From Roseateles depolymerans (GTDB taxonomy: Bacteria > Pseudomonadota > Gammaproteobacteria > Burkholderiales > Burkholderiaceae_C): 64,000 nt of DNA. Location: assembly GCF_003387155.1 (NCBI RefSeq), contig NZ_QUMT01000003.1, positions 248,001 through 312,000 on the forward strand, given 5' to 3'. A model generated the notes under the pieces. The model was not told where the DNA came from and did not search any database. It saw only the letters and a list, made by a program, of their open reading frames with translations. Shown one piece after another: positions 46,851 through 55,648 of the stretch (positions are counted from its first letter, which is position 1; the number at the start of each line of letters is the position of its first letter). The position numbers and the translations under genes were made by a program.

Positions 46851-47420
46851 ATGTTGGAACAACGCATACAACAACAATTCTTCGAAAGCGCCGACCTGCT
46901 CTACCAGGTGGCCGAGAACCTCGCACGGCCCCTGGCCGTGGCGGCGCAGATGATGGTGGATGCCCTCACCGCGGGCGGCCGCGTCTGGTGCGCGGGCCTG
47001 GGCCTGTCGGCGGCGGACGCGTCCTATGCCGCCGCGCTGCTGGCTGGCCGCTTCGAGCAGGAACGCCCCGGCCTGGCCGTGATGGCGCTGGATGCGCAGG
47101 CGCAAGGCTATCCCGACCCCGCCTCTGCCCTGATGCGCCAGATCCAGACCCTCGGACACCCCGGCGACCTGCTGCTGCTCTTCGAATGCCAGGGCAGCGG
47201 CGCCGCCGGTGCGTTGCTGCAGGTGGCTCATTCGCAGGAGATGAGTGTCATCGCCCTGAGCGGCACCCAGGATGACGACTGGAAGTCGACGCTTCTGGAT
47301 ACAGACGTGCAACTGCGCGTGCCGCACAGTCGCTTCGCGCGCGTGGCGGAGGCACACCGCTTGCTGTCGCATTGCCTGGCTGACGCCATCGACGTGCAGT
47401 TGCTGGGGGCCGCCGAATAG
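46851..47420 (+). CDS. SIS domain protein (DiaA/GmhA-like) lacking the usual GNGGS loop
   Basis: A 189-residue single SIS-domain protein. The ATG at 46851 gives MLEQRIQQQFFESADLLYQV, the N-terminal helices of DiaA/GmhA. The core reads RVWCAGLGLSAADASYAAALLAGRFEQERPGL, which matches the family except that the normal phosphosugar loop GNGGSA is replaced by GLGLSA. Position between yraN and the BON lipoprotein matches diaA, which encodes a DnaA-binding protein in E. coli. Loss of the sugar loop suggests a binding rather than isomerase role. It begins 25 bp after yraN. Confidence 0.85.
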   Translation: MLEQRIQQQFFESADLLYQVAENLARPLAVAAQMMVDALTAGGRVWCAGLGLSAADASYAAALLAGRFEQERPGLAVMALDAQAQGYPDPASALMRQIQTLGHPGDLLLLFECQGSGAAGALLQVAHSQEMSVIALSGTQDDDWKSTLLDTDVQLRVPHSRFARVAEAHRLLSHCLADAIDVQLLGAAE

Positions 47421-47523
47421 CCGTCGGCGCCGGCAGCCGGGTAAACCGCCGCATCCCCACTGACGTTGTTTTGTCCAGTCTCTTTTGATCCCAGTGCCTT
47501 CGAGCCATTCCCAAGGACCCCGC

Positions 47524-48144
47524 ATGATCACCAAAACCCGCGCCCTGATCCTGGCTGGCGCCGTTGCCGCCAGCCTGCTGCAGACCGCCTGCGTGCCGCT
47601 GGTGCTGGCCGGCGCCGCAGGCAGCGCCCTGGTCGTGACCGACCGCCGCACCTCCGGCACCCAGCTGGAAGACCAGGGCATCGAGCTCAAGACCGCCAAC
47701 CGCATCCGCGAGCAACTGGGCGACCGGGTGCATATCAATGTCAACAGCTACAACCGCATGGTGCTGCTGACCGGCGAGACCCGCAATGACGAGGACCGCG
47801 CCGCCGTCGAGGCCATCGCCCGCGGCGTGGAGAACGTCGGCACGGTGCTCAATGAAGTGGGCGTGGGCATGCTCAGCTCGCTGTCCAGCCGGGCCAATGA
47901 CGTGGCCATCAACACCAAGGTCAAGGCAAGCCTGGTGGATGCGAAGGACCTGGTCTCCAATGCCTTCTATGTCGTGGTGGAGCGCGGCAATGTCTACATC
48001 ATGGGCCGCGTGACCGAGCGCGAAGCCAGCCGCGCGACCGACATCGCCCGCGGTGTGAATGGCGTGAAGAAGGTGGTCCGCGCGATGGAGATCATCAGCG
48101 AGGCGGAGCTGGCCAACCTGCGTCCGTCGGCCCCGAAGCAATAA
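47524..48144 (+). CDS. BON domain-containing lipoprotein (DolP/YraP-like)
   Basis: An outer-membrane lipoprotein with two BON domains, about residues 50-120 and 125-195, contributing to envelope integrity in the E. coli homologue. The signal peptide MITKTRALILAGAVAASLL ends with a QTAC lipobox (Gln at -3 is a little unusual). BON patterns are INVNSYNRMVLLTGETRNDED and VVVERGNVYIMGRVTERE (short forms VLLTGETRN and VYIMGRV). It is the last gene of the yraN-SIS-dolP plus-strand run. Confidence 0.92.
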   Translation: MITKTRALILAGAVAASLLQTACVPLVLAGAAGSALVVTDRRTSGTQLEDQGIELKTANRIREQLGDRVHINVNSYNRMVLLTGETRNDEDRAAVEAIARGVENVGTVLNEVGVGMLSSLSSRANDVAINTKVKASLVDAKDLVSNAFYVVVERGNVYIMGRVTEREASRATDIARGVNGVKKVVRAMEIISEAELANLRPSAPKQ

Positions 48145-48233
48145 GGGCCCGACATTCGCGGGACGTTCGCGGCAGGCTCGAAAGAGGTTCGCCAGACCGG
48201 GCCCTCCCGGGCCAGGTCCCGCGTTGCGGCGTC

Positions 48234-49136
48234 TTACTTCAATCGCTTGATCAGGCTGGACGTGTCCATCCGCCCCCCGCCCATCTGCTGCACGTCGGCA
48301 TAGAACTGGTCCACCAGCGCCGTCAGCGGCAGACGGGCACCGTTGCGGCGGGCCTCGTCCAGCACCAGGCCCAGGTCCTTGCGCATCCAGTCCACCGCGA
48401 AGCCGAAGTCGAACTTGTCGGCCACCATGGTCTTGCCGCGGTTGTCCATCTGCCAGCTCTGCGCGGCGCCCTTGCCGATGACGTCCAGCACCAGCTCCAT
48501 CGGCAGGCCGCTGCGCTGACCGAAAGCGATGGCCTCCGACAGGCCCTGCACGATGCCGGCAATGCAGATCTGGTTGACCATCTTGGCCAGTTGACCAGCG
48601 CCAGCCTCACCCACCCGTGTGACGGCCTTGCCCATGTGCAGGGCCAGCGGCTGGATGGCCTCGAAGGGTGCGGCATCGCCGCCGCACATGATGGTCAGGG
48701 CGCCATTGACGGCACCCGCCTGACCGCCGGAGACCGGCGCATCCACGAAATGCAGACCGCGCGACAGCGCCTGCGCATGCAGTTCGCGGGCCACTTCGGC
48801 CGACGCGGTGGTGTGGTCAACGAAGATGGCGCCGGGCTTCATGCCGGCAAAGGCGCCGTCCTCGCCCAGCACCACCGAGCGAAGGTCGGCGTCATTGCCG
48901 ACGCAGGCAAACACCACATCGGCCCCTTGCGCCGCTTCACGCGGCGTGGGGGCGCTGGCGCCGCCAAACTCGGCCACCCAGGCCTGGGCCTTGGCGGGTG
49001 AGCGGTTATAGACGGTGACCTGCTGCCCCGCCTTGGCCAGATGGCCGGCCATGGGGAAGCCCATGACGCCCAGCCCGAGGAAGGCGACGCGTTGGGAAGA
49101 CGTGGAGGTGTAGCTGCGCTGACCGATGCTGCTCAT
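48234..49136 (-). CDS. NAD(P)-dependent beta-hydroxyacid dehydrogenase (3-hydroxyisobutyrate dehydrogenase-like)
   Basis: A 300-residue oxidoreductase of the 6-phosphogluconate-dehydrogenase-like superfamily. The Rossmann motif is VAFLGLGVMGFPMAGHLAKAG near residue 20. FVDAPVSGGQAGAVNGALTIM is the substrate-binding signature, and the catalytic Lys lies in GAGQLAKMVNQICI. The substrate could be 3-hydroxyisobutyrate, tartronate semialdehyde or succinate semialdehyde. Neighbours do not resolve it. Confidence 0.93.
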   Translation of the reverse strand: MSSIGQRSYTSTSSQRVAFLGLGVMGFPMAGHLAKAGQQVTVYNRSPAKAQAWVAEFGGASAPTPREAAQGADVVFACVGNDADLRSVVLGEDGAFAGMKPGAIFVDHTTASAEVARELHAQALSRGLHFVDAPVSGGQAGAVNGALTIMCGGDAAPFEAIQPLALHMGKAVTRVGEAGAGQLAKMVNQICIAGIVQGLSEAIAFGQRSGLPMELVLDVIGKGAAQSWQMDNRGKTMVADKFDFGFAVDWMRKDLGLVLDEARRNGARLPLTALVDQFYADVQQMGGGRMDTSSLIKRLK

Positions 49137-49207
49137 GGGTAGGGTCCGTCCTGGCGGGGAAAGAAGGGATCCCCGATTGTGACCCGAGCTTCGGATTCAA
49201 CGAAAGA

Positions 49208-50344
49208 TCAGACGATCGACAGATGCTCCGTGCCGGAGGACAGGTCGCCGCTGCGCGCCCGTTCGCTGTTGAGCTTGATCTGCAGGCGCAGGTCGTTCAC
49301 CGAGTCGGCATTGCGCAGGGCGTCCTCGTAGGTCACGCGGCCCCATTCGTACAGGTCGAACAGCGCTTGGTCGAAGGTCTGCATGCCCAGCTCGCGCGAG
49401 CGCTTCATGATTTCCTTGATCTCGCCCACCTCGCCCTTGAAGATGAGGTCGGAGATCAGCGGCGTGTTCAGCAGGATCTCCACGGCAGCCACCCGGCCCT
49501 TGCCCTCCTGGCGCGGCAGCAGGCGCTGCGACACGATGGCCTTGAGGTTCAGCGACAAGTCCATCAGCAGTTGGGCGCGGCGCTCTTCGGGGAAGAAGTT
49601 GATGATCCGGTCCAGCGCCTGGTTGGCACTGTTGGCGTGCAGGGTTGCCATGCACAGGTGACCGGTTTCAGCGAAGGCCACCGCATGTTCCATGGTTTCG
49701 CGGTCGCGGATTTCGCCCATCAGGATGACGTCCGGCGCCTGGCGCAGCGTGTTCTTCAGGGCGGATTCCCAGCCCTCGGTGTCCAGGCCGACTTCCCGCT
49801 GGCTGATGATGCAGTTCTTGTGCGGGTGCACGAATTCCACCGGGTCTTCAATCGTGATGATGTGGCCGTAGGTGGTTTCGTTGCGATGGTCGATCATCGC
49901 GGCCAGCGAGGTGCTCTTGCCCGAGCCGGTGGCGCCCACCAGGATGACCAGGCCGCGCTTGGTCTGCACCACGTCCTTGAGGATGGCGGGCAGCTCCAGC
50001 GACTCAATGGTGGGCAACGTAGCCGGAATGGTCCGCAGCACCAGGGCGACCGCGCCCTGCTGGATGTAGGCATTCACCCGGAAGCGACCAATGCCTTGCG
50101 GGGAAATGGCGAAGTTGCATTCCTTGGTGCGTTCGAAGTCGGCCGCCTGCTTGTCGTTCATGATCGAACGCGCCAGCTGCAGCGTGTGCTGGGCCGTCAG
50201 CGGCTGCGGGGACACCTTGGTCACCTTGCCGTCCACCTTGATGGCGGGCGGGAACTCGGCGGTCAGGAACAGGTCGGAGCCCTTGCGCGACACCATCAGG
50301 CGCAGCAGGTCGTTGATGAACTTTGTAGCCTGGTCGCGTTCCAT
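49208..50344 (-). CDS. pilU: Type IV pilus twitching ATPase PilU
   Basis: A PilT-paralogous retraction ATPase that assists pilus retraction. It has 378 residues, with Walker A GATGSGKSTSLAAM, the Asp box TIEDPVEFVHPHKNCIISQREVG (short form EDPVEFVHPH), Walker B DVILMGEIRDRETM and the His box HLCMATLHANSANQA. The extended C-terminal part beyond the ATPase distinguishes PilU from PilT. It lies 160 bp after pilT on the same strand. Confidence 0.96.
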   Translation of the reverse strand: MERDQATKFINDLLRLMVSRKGSDLFLTAEFPPAIKVDGKVTKVSPQPLTAQHTLQLARSIMNDKQAADFERTKECNFAISPQGIGRFRVNAYIQQGAVALVLRTIPATLPTIESLELPAILKDVVQTKRGLVILVGATGSGKSTSLAAMIDHRNETTYGHIITIEDPVEFVHPHKNCIISQREVGLDTEGWESALKNTLRQAPDVILMGEIRDRETMEHAVAFAETGHLCMATLHANSANQALDRIINFFPEERRAQLLMDLSLNLKAIVSQRLLPRQEGKGRVAAVEILLNTPLISDLIFKGEVGEIKEIMKRSRELGMQTFDQALFDLYEWGRVTYEDALRNADSVNDLRLQIKLNSERARSGDLSSGTEHLSIV

Positions 50345-50504
50345 AAAAGCGGTCCTGTCGGCCCCTGGCCGAAGCGAGATGAGTCAGTAAGGATAGGCGC
50401 CTGAGGCCTTCCGGTCTATCGAGCCTCGACATTTTCCGTGCTGCGGCGCGCGTTCTTCACGCGCGGGCCGAAGCAACGGTAACGAAGGGTAGGACCGGGC
50501 TGGA

Positions 50505-51548
50505 TCAGCCGGGGAAGTTCTCGGGGAACTTGGCCTTGGCGCGGGCCTCGGCCGGCGAGATGACATTGCGGCGCACCAATTCGGTCAGGTTCTGGTCCAG
50601 CGTCTGCATGCCCAGGCTGTTGCCGGTCTGGATGGCCGAATACATCTGGGCGACCTTGTTCTCACGGATCAGGTTGCGGATGGCCGAGGTGCCCAGCATG
50701 ATCTCGTGGGCGGCGACACGGCCGCTGCCGTCCTTGGTCTTGCACAGGGTCTGGGAGATCACCGCCACCAGCGATTCCGACAGCATCGCGCGGACCATGT
50801 CTTTTTCTGCGGCGGGGAACACGTCCACGATCCGGTCAACCGTCTTGGCGGCCGAGGAGGTGTGCAGCGTGCCGAACACCAGGTGGCCCGTTTCGGCGGC
50901 GGTCAGGGCCAGGCGGATGGTTTCCAGGTCCCGCATTTCACCGACCAGGATCGCGTCCGGGTCTTCGCGCAGCGCAGAGCGCAGGGCGTTGGAGAAGCTC
51001 ATGGTCTGCGGACCGACTTCCCGCTGGTTGACCAGGCACTTCTTGGATTCATGCACGAATTCGATCGGGTCCTCAATGGTGAGGATGTGGCCGTATTCGT
51101 TTTCATTGAGGTGGTTCACCATGCCGGCCAGCGTCGTGCTCTTGCCGGAGCCCGTCGGGCCAGTCACCAGCACCATGCCACGCGGCTTGAGGGCCAGCTC
51201 AGCGAACACCTTGGGCGCGTTCAGGTTCTCCAGCGTCAGGATCTTGGACGGAATGGTCCGGAAGACCGCGCCGGCACCGCGGTTCTGGTTGAACGCGTTG
51301 ACGCGAAAGCGGGCCAGGCCCTGGATCTCGAAGGAGAAGTCGCATTCCAGCGTCTCTTCATAGGCCTTGCGCTGTGCATCGCTCATGATGTCGTACACCA
51401 TGTCGTGCACCTGACGGTGCTCGAGCGGCTCGACATTGATGCGGCGCACATCTCCATGCACCCGGATCATGGGCGGCAGTCCGGCCGAGAGGTGGAGGTC
51501 AGAGGCCTTGTTCTTGACCGAGAATGCCAGCAGTTGAGTGATGTCCAT
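50505..51548 (-). CDS. pilT: Type IV pilus retraction ATPase PilT
   Basis: The motor for type IV pilus retraction and twitching. From the ATG at 51548 it reads MDITQLLAFSVKNKASDLHL, typical PilT. It carries Walker A GPTGSGKSTTLAGM, EDPIEFVHESKKCLVNQRE, Walker B DAILVGEMRDLET, the AIRNLIRENK segment and the signature GMQTLDQNLTELV. It is 347 residues. Only 25 bp separate its start from that of the divergent yggS gene, so their promoters must overlap. Confidence 0.97.
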   Translation of the reverse strand: MDITQLLAFSVKNKASDLHLSAGLPPMIRVHGDVRRINVEPLEHRQVHDMVYDIMSDAQRKAYEETLECDFSFEIQGLARFRVNAFNQNRGAGAVFRTIPSKILTLENLNAPKVFAELALKPRGMVLVTGPTGSGKSTTLAGMVNHLNENEYGHILTIEDPIEFVHESKKCLVNQREVGPQTMSFSNALRSALREDPDAILVGEMRDLETIRLALTAAETGHLVFGTLHTSSAAKTVDRIVDVFPAAEKDMVRAMLSESLVAVISQTLCKTKDGSGRVAAHEIMLGTSAIRNLIRENKVAQMYSAIQTGNSLGMQTLDQNLTELVRRNVISPAEARAKAKFPENFPG

Positions 51549-51573
51549 GGAATAAGCAAAAGCCTGGTCGATT

Positions 51574-52308
51574 ATGGCGACGATCTCCGAGAACATACAA
51601 CAGCTGCGGGCCCGTATGGGGCTTGCATGTGAGCAGGCGTCGCGACCTGTGCACAGCGTCACGCTGCTGGTGGTAACAAAAACTTTTCCGGCCGAAGATG
51701 TGCGAGCTGCCTTCCTGGCCGGGGAAACCCGCTTCGGCGAAAACTATGTGCAGGAAGGTCTGGACAAGATCGCCGCGCTGGCGGATCTGCGCTCGCAGAT
51801 CGAGTGGCACATGATTGGTCCGCTGCAGAGCAACAAGACACGGCCGGTGGCCGAGCAGTTCGACTGGGTGCACAGCGTGGACCGGCTCAAGATCGCGCAG
51901 CGGCTGTCCGACCAGCGGCCGGCGCATCTGCCCCCGTTGCAGTTGTGCCTGCAGGTCAACATCAGCGGCGAGTCGACCAAGAGCGGCCTGATGCCCGACG
52001 AAGTGCTCGAGGTGGCCCGCGCCGTGGCGGCCCTGCCCCGGGTGCAACTGCGCGGACTGATGGCCATTCCGGAGCCGGCAGAGTCGCTCGCGTCGCAGCG
52101 TGAACCCCACCATGCGCTGGCACGACTGCTGCAGCAGTTGCAGGGGCAAGGCCTGGCCCTGGACACGCTGAGCATGGGCATGAGCGGCGACTTGGAAGCC
52201 GCCATTTTGGAAGGGTCCACCATCGTGCGGGTGGGGTCGGCCATCTTCGGGCAGCGGCAACGCCCGGCCCCGTCCGCCAGCGGCGACAGCGCGCCCTCCT
52301 TGAGCTGA
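51574..52308 (+). CDS. YggS family PLP-binding protein (PLP homeostasis protein)
   Basis: A 244-residue fold-type III PLP protein with no known catalysis, which buffers PLP and affects amino-acid metabolism. The PLP Lys sits in VTLLVVTKTFPAEDVRAAF. GETRFGENYVQE, IEWHMIGPLQSNK, LQVNISGESTKSGL and the C-terminal SMGMSGDLEAAI and GSTIVRVGSAIFG are all present. Linkage with pilT is widely conserved. Its stop lies inside a 14-bp tandem repeat. Confidence 0.96.
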   Translation: MATISENIQQLRARMGLACEQASRPVHSVTLLVVTKTFPAEDVRAAFLAGETRFGENYVQEGLDKIAALADLRSQIEWHMIGPLQSNKTRPVAEQFDWVHSVDRLKIAQRLSDQRPAHLPPLQLCLQVNISGESTKSGLMPDEVLEVARAVAALPRVQLRGLMAIPEPAESLASQREPHHALARLLQQLQGQGLALDTLSMGMSGDLEAAILEGSTIVRVGSAIFGQRQRPAPSASGDSAPSLS

Positions 52309-52346
52309 ATCAGCCCACCTGAATCAGCGCACCTGAATCAGCAGAC
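52305..52346. repeat. 14-bp tandem repeat (CTGAATCAGCSCAC) x3
   Basis: Three consecutive units start at the last Ser/stop region of yggS, and the TGA stop is in the first. The rest of the 337-bp gap (52309-52645) holds a CATCCGGC/GCCGGATG hairpin at about 52388-52406 without a T-run, and a CCGATAA segment. No gene is seen. Confidence 0.9.
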
Positions 52347-52645
52347 CACCGGCGGCGTGCATGCCAGCCCGCGTACGCGGTACGCCTCATCCGGCGTGGC
52401 CGGATGTGGGTGTTTCGCATCGAACCGGTGGCAACCCTAATAGGGTGAACCCGATAAGCACGGACACCGCTTTTTCAATCAGTTGCAAGTGACGCGTCAG
52501 AATTCACGGCCCTCCCAAAGCGCCATGGCAAGCAGGGTTCAAGCCCGCCGATGATCTCGTCGAAGTCGACGTGCCAGGTGAATACATCAGCTGTCTCCAA
52601 GCGGCTTCACCGGACTTCCAGAACTTATTCCATGCGAGGGAATCG

Positions 52646-54190
52646 ATGTCGTTTCTGTCCCGCCTGCGGATCGGGCAACGCCTGACGCTGAGCTACGCCC
52701 TGCTCATCCTGCTGCTGATCGTGATTGGTGCCTACGGCGCCCACAACTCAAGCCGCCTCTCTCACGACCTGGACCAGACCGCCAATTCCAGCCTGGTGAA
52801 GATTGCCGCCGCCAATGCGCTGGAGGGCAATGTCAACGTCATCGCCCGCGCTGCGCGGGACCTTCTGCTGCTGGACGAAGCCCGCCAGATCAAGAAGCAA
52901 AAGGCCGCCATTGCCGAGGCCGTGTCCGACAGCGAAAAGCAGCTGGCCGACCTGGAAAGCAAGGTGTCCGATGCCAAGGACAAGGAACTGGTCGGCCATG
53001 TGCACGACAACCAGTCCAAGTTCGCCGCCGCCGTCTCCAAGTTCCTGAAGATCCAGCAGGACGGCAGCCCGGACGAAGCCCGTGAGAGCCTGATCACCGA
53101 CGTGCGTCCGGCGCAGCAGGCTTATCAGGAGAACATCAAGGGTCTGGTGGACCTGCAGTTCGCCAATGCGCGCACGCTGGCGGAAAACGGCGCCAAGCTG
53201 GCCAACCAGTCGATCCTCGTCACCGGCGCCCTCGTGGTGGTGGCCGTGCTGATCGGCGGTGTGGGCGGCCTGACGATTGCCCGCTCCATCGTCGTGCCGG
53301 CCCGCAAGGCCAAGGACGCCGCGCAGGCCATCAGCTCGGGCGACCTGTCGCAGAACATCGAAGTGAACGGCAGCGACGAGCTGGCCCAGATGCTGCACGC
53401 CATGCGTGACATGCAGCAGGCGCTGTCCGGCGTGGTGGCCAGCGTGAGCGCCGCTGCCACGGAAGTGGCCCAGAACTCCAACGAGATCGCCGGCAACAAC
53501 GTCGACCTGTCGGACCGCACGGCCCGCTCGGCGGCCAGCCTGCAGAACACCGCGTCGTCGGTGGAGCAGATCGCCTCCAACCTCAATGGCGCCAGCGAAC
53601 TGACCCGCAAGGCTTCGACCATCGCTTCGAAGGCGCGCCAATCGGCGTCGGCCGGCGGCAATGTGGTGAGCCAGGTCGTCTCGACGATGGAAGAGATCAG
53701 CGCCAGCTCGCGCAAGATCGGCGACATCATCGGCGTGATCGACGGCATCGCCTTCCAGACCAACATCCTGGCGCTGAATGCGGCGGTGGAAGCCGCACGT
53801 GCCGGCGAACATGGCAAGGGCTTCGCGGTGGTGGCCTCCGAAGTGCGGGCCCTGGCCTCGCGCAGCGCTCAGGCCGCCAAGGAAATCAAGGTGCTGATCC
53901 AGGAATCGTCCGTCAAGGTCGAGAACGGAACGGCCCTGGTCAACAACGCGGGCGCCACCATCCGCTCGGTGGTGGACGAGGTGAACAACATGGGCCAGCT
54001 GATCGAGGAAATCTCGCACTCGGCCCAGGAACAGGCCGCAGGCGTGGGCGTGGTGAACAACGCCATGAACGAACTGGACCGCACCACGCAGCAGAACACC
54101 ACGCTGGTGGAGGCCCTGTCCCGCTCGACGGACTCGCTGCGCGACAGCTCGGCCCGTCTGGTGAGCGCGGTCGGTTTCTTCCGCGCCTGA
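52646..54190 (+). CDS. Methyl-accepting chemotaxis protein (Tsr/Tar-like)
   Basis: A transmembrane chemoreceptor of 514 residues. TM1 is near residues 13-33 ([19 protein letters not shown]), followed by a periplasmic four-helix sensor (about 35-185), TM2 near 190-212, a HAMP domain (about 213-265, [20 protein letters not shown]) and a long signalling coiled coil. The hairpin tip [32 protein letters not shown] is canonical (short form [19 protein letters not shown]). It lacks a C-terminal CheR-tethering pentapeptide and ends VGFFRA. The ligand is unknown. The start at 52646 follows a GCGAGGGA site. Confidence 0.95.
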   Translation: MSFLSRLRIGQRLTLSYALLILLLIVIGAYGAHNSSRLSHDLDQTANSSLVKIAAANALEGNVNVIARAARDLLLLDEARQIKKQKAAIAEAVSDSEKQLADLESKVSDAKDKELVGHVHDNQSKFAAAVSKFLKIQQDGSPDEARESLITDVRPAQQAYQENIKGLVDLQFANARTLAENGAKLANQSILVTGALVVVAVLIGGVGGLTIARSIVVPARKAKDAAQAISSGDLSQNIEVNGSDELAQMLHAMRDMQQALSGVVASVSAAATEVAQNSNEIAGNNVDLSDRTARSAASLQNTASSVEQIASNLNGASELTRKASTIASKARQSASAGGNVVSQVVSTMEEISASSRKIGDIIGVIDGIAFQTNILALNAAVEAARAGEHGKGFAVVASEVRALASRSAQAAKEIKVLIQESSVKVENGTALVNNAGATIRSVVDEVNNMGQLIEEISHSAQEQAAGVGVVNNAMNELDRTTQQNTTLVEALSRSTDSLRDSSARLVSAVGFFRA

Positions 54191-54258
54191 CCGAACCCCA
54201 ATGAACAAGGGGCTTATCTGCCCCATTTGAATCAGCTCCAAGACGTACGAGGTCCCCG

Positions 54259-54600
54259 ATGAGCACATTCCTGAATCCGAAGTCCCTGTCCCGCGGCCTG
54301 GTCGGCCTGGCAGCCGCGCTGCTGCTGGCCGCTGGCGCACACGCCACGCCCAAGATCATCAAGAAGGTGCCGCCGGAGTTCCCGGCCGAAGCAGCGCGTC
54401 AGTCGATCAGCGCCGGCTCGGTCCGCGCCAAGATGACGATCGATCCGGATGGCAAGGTCTCTGGCGTGGAAATCCTGGAAGCGGAACCCCGCAAGGTCTT
54501 CGACAAGGCCGTGACCCGCGCGCTGATGGACTGGCGCTTCGAGCCCAGCGGCGAAAAGCAGACGCATGAAGTGAAGCTGGTCTTCAAGAACGAAGACTGA
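54259..54600 (+). CDS. Small periplasmic TonB C-terminal-domain protein
   Basis: A 113-residue protein with a cleavable-looking signal peptide (about residues 1-29, ending GAHA) followed directly by a TonB-type C-terminal domain: PKIIKKVPPEFPAEAARQSI, GSVRAKMTIDPDGKVSGVEI and RALMDWRFEPSGE. It lacks the Pro-rich spacer and membrane anchor of real TonB, so it cannot transduce energy in the usual way. It may be a periplasmic binding partner. It lies 69 bp after the chemoreceptor and is closed by a strong terminator. Confidence 0.88.
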   Translation: MSTFLNPKSLSRGLVGLAAALLLAAGAHATPKIIKKVPPEFPAEAARQSISAGSVRAKMTIDPDGKVSGVEILEAEPRKVFDKAVTRALMDWRFEPSGEKQTHEVKLVFKNED

Positions 54601-54604
54601 CAAC

Positions 54605-54633
54605 AAAAAAGCCGGTGCATGCACCGGCTTTTT
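54605..54633. terminator. Bidirectional Rho-independent terminator
   Basis: A near-perfect palindrome, AAAAAGCCGGTGCA / TGCACCGGCTTTTT, lies five bases after the TonB-domain gene. T-runs on both strands let it stop both that gene and the minus-strand cassette that ends at 54707. Confidence 0.92.
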
Positions 54634-54706
54634 GTTTGGCCCCGCGACACGTGCCTGAGCCTTACGCGATGGGCGGTCGCTGCGGTCTGTAGAGCGGCAC
54701 GGCCCT

Positions 54707-55321
54707 TCAGGCGGAGATCGCGGAGATCACCCTCAGCTGTGCAAGCAGCTCTGGCCTGGGCATCGTCAAGACGTCGTCCTGTACCACGCACACCATCGAT
54801 TTCACGAGATCGGTGGTGTTCATTGCAGTCTGGCGTTCGAGGCTCTGCACCTCCTTGAGCAAGGAGGCGGACACCTTCATCGACAGCCGACGCCGCGCGG
54901 TGCCTCGGCGGGTGGGATAACGCTCATCGGCGACCAGGCGCATGCCCCTGAGCCTCTCGACTGCGTTGGTGTCGTGCGCCGCCCGGTGCATGAAGAACGT
55001 CAATACGGTCTTGCGAAATTCTGTCGATGCTCGGCTGTCGATTGCAAAGGCTGCGTAGTCGAGGACATCCACAAAGACAGCGGGAAGATTGACCTCGATT
55101 GACCCGGTGGACTCTTTGCGGGCTTTGCTGATCGCAGGTGTGGACTGTGCGGGGATGGACACGGTCAATCCGCAGGTGTCGCAGGTCCCCACCAGGATGT
55201 TCTTCGCAAGGCCCTTGCCATCGCTGAACGGGACGTCTCGCCGAACGAAAGTCGTTCCCACTGTGTTGGCGCAATGGCTGCAAAACGCCTTGCTCTTGTC
55301 ACCTTCCTGGAAGATTTTCAT
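54707..55321 (-). CDS. Putative antitoxin: zinc-ribbon N terminus with probable ribbon-helix-helix C terminus
   Basis: A 204-residue protein, second in a two-gene cassette. Four cysteines, CSHC (residues 14-17) and CDTC (47-50), spaced 29 apart, form a zinc ribbon comparable with the N-terminal domain of MqsA antitoxins, which read similarly with a Pro between pairs (here RRDVPFSDGKG). The C-terminal region (about 148-190) reads RRRLSMKVSASLLKEVQSLE then QTAMNTTDLVKSMV, which is the strand-helix-helix pattern of RHH DNA-binding domains rather than the HTH of MqsA. The middle (about 75-140) is unrecognised. The ATG at 55321 is used, and a GTG two codons earlier directly abuts the upstream stop. 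The DNA is visibly less GC-rich than its flanks. Function as an antitoxin is inference. Confidence 0.55.
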   Translation of the reverse strand: MKIFQEGDKSKAFCSHCANTVGTTFVRRDVPFSDGKGLAKNILVGTCDTCGLTVSIPAQSTPAISKARKESTGSIEVNLPAVFVDVLDYAAFAIDSRASTEFRKTVLTFFMHRAAHDTNAVERLRGMRLVADERYPTRRGTARRRLSMKVSASLLKEVQSLERQTAMNTTDLVKSMVCVVQDDVLTMPRPELLAQLRVISAISA

Positions 55322-55327
55322 AAACAC

Positions 55328-55633
55328 TCACTGGTGAACACTGATGAAGACGGTCATCGGATCCACAAAGTAGAACTTCACGTACCACCCACAGGAACGG
55401 ATGAGATGGCAATCAAGCTTGCTGTCTTGATGAAGCGGTGAGCAGACATAGTTCACCCCGCTGCTGCGCTTGATGATCTCGATGACATCGTTCGCACTGA
55501 TGTCGCCAGTTGCCAGCAGATTTTTGACTTCAATGGATCCCCGCGCCTCATGCTGGTATTGACCTGACTCAAGAGCAGCGATGACCGCCAACTTGACCGC
55601 CCGGTAACCTTTCAATTGACTCAAACCGCTCAC
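55328..55633 (-). CDS. Putative MqsR-like toxin, first gene of the cassette
   Basis: A roughly 101-residue protein. The GTG at 55633 is favoured because GGAGAAGG lies just upstream. A TTG at 55645 would overlap the predicted -10. The sequence ends WYVKFYFVDPMTVFISVH, and with NDVIEIIKRSSG and the HLIRSCGW segment it echoes the order of elements in MqsR-type RNase toxins (a helix, then strands with Tyr-x-Lys and a terminal strand). Identity to MqsR itself is low, so this is a fold-level guess. Toxin-before-antitoxin order, tight spacing (TGA six bases before the next ATG) and lower GC content agree with a mobile toxin-antitoxin pair. Confidence 0.5.
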   Translation of the reverse strand: MSGLSQLKGYRAVKLAVIAALESGQYQHEARGSIEVKNLLATGDISANDVIEIIKRSSGVNYVCSPLHQDSKLDCHLIRSCGWYVKFYFVDPMTVFISVHQ

Positions 55634-55648
55634 GGCCTTCTCCAAGTA

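Noticed and set aside
52435-52460. CCGATAA segment as a flagellar sigma-28 promoter for the chemoreceptor
   Set aside because: The -10-like part fits, but no TAAA-type -35 lies at the required distance.
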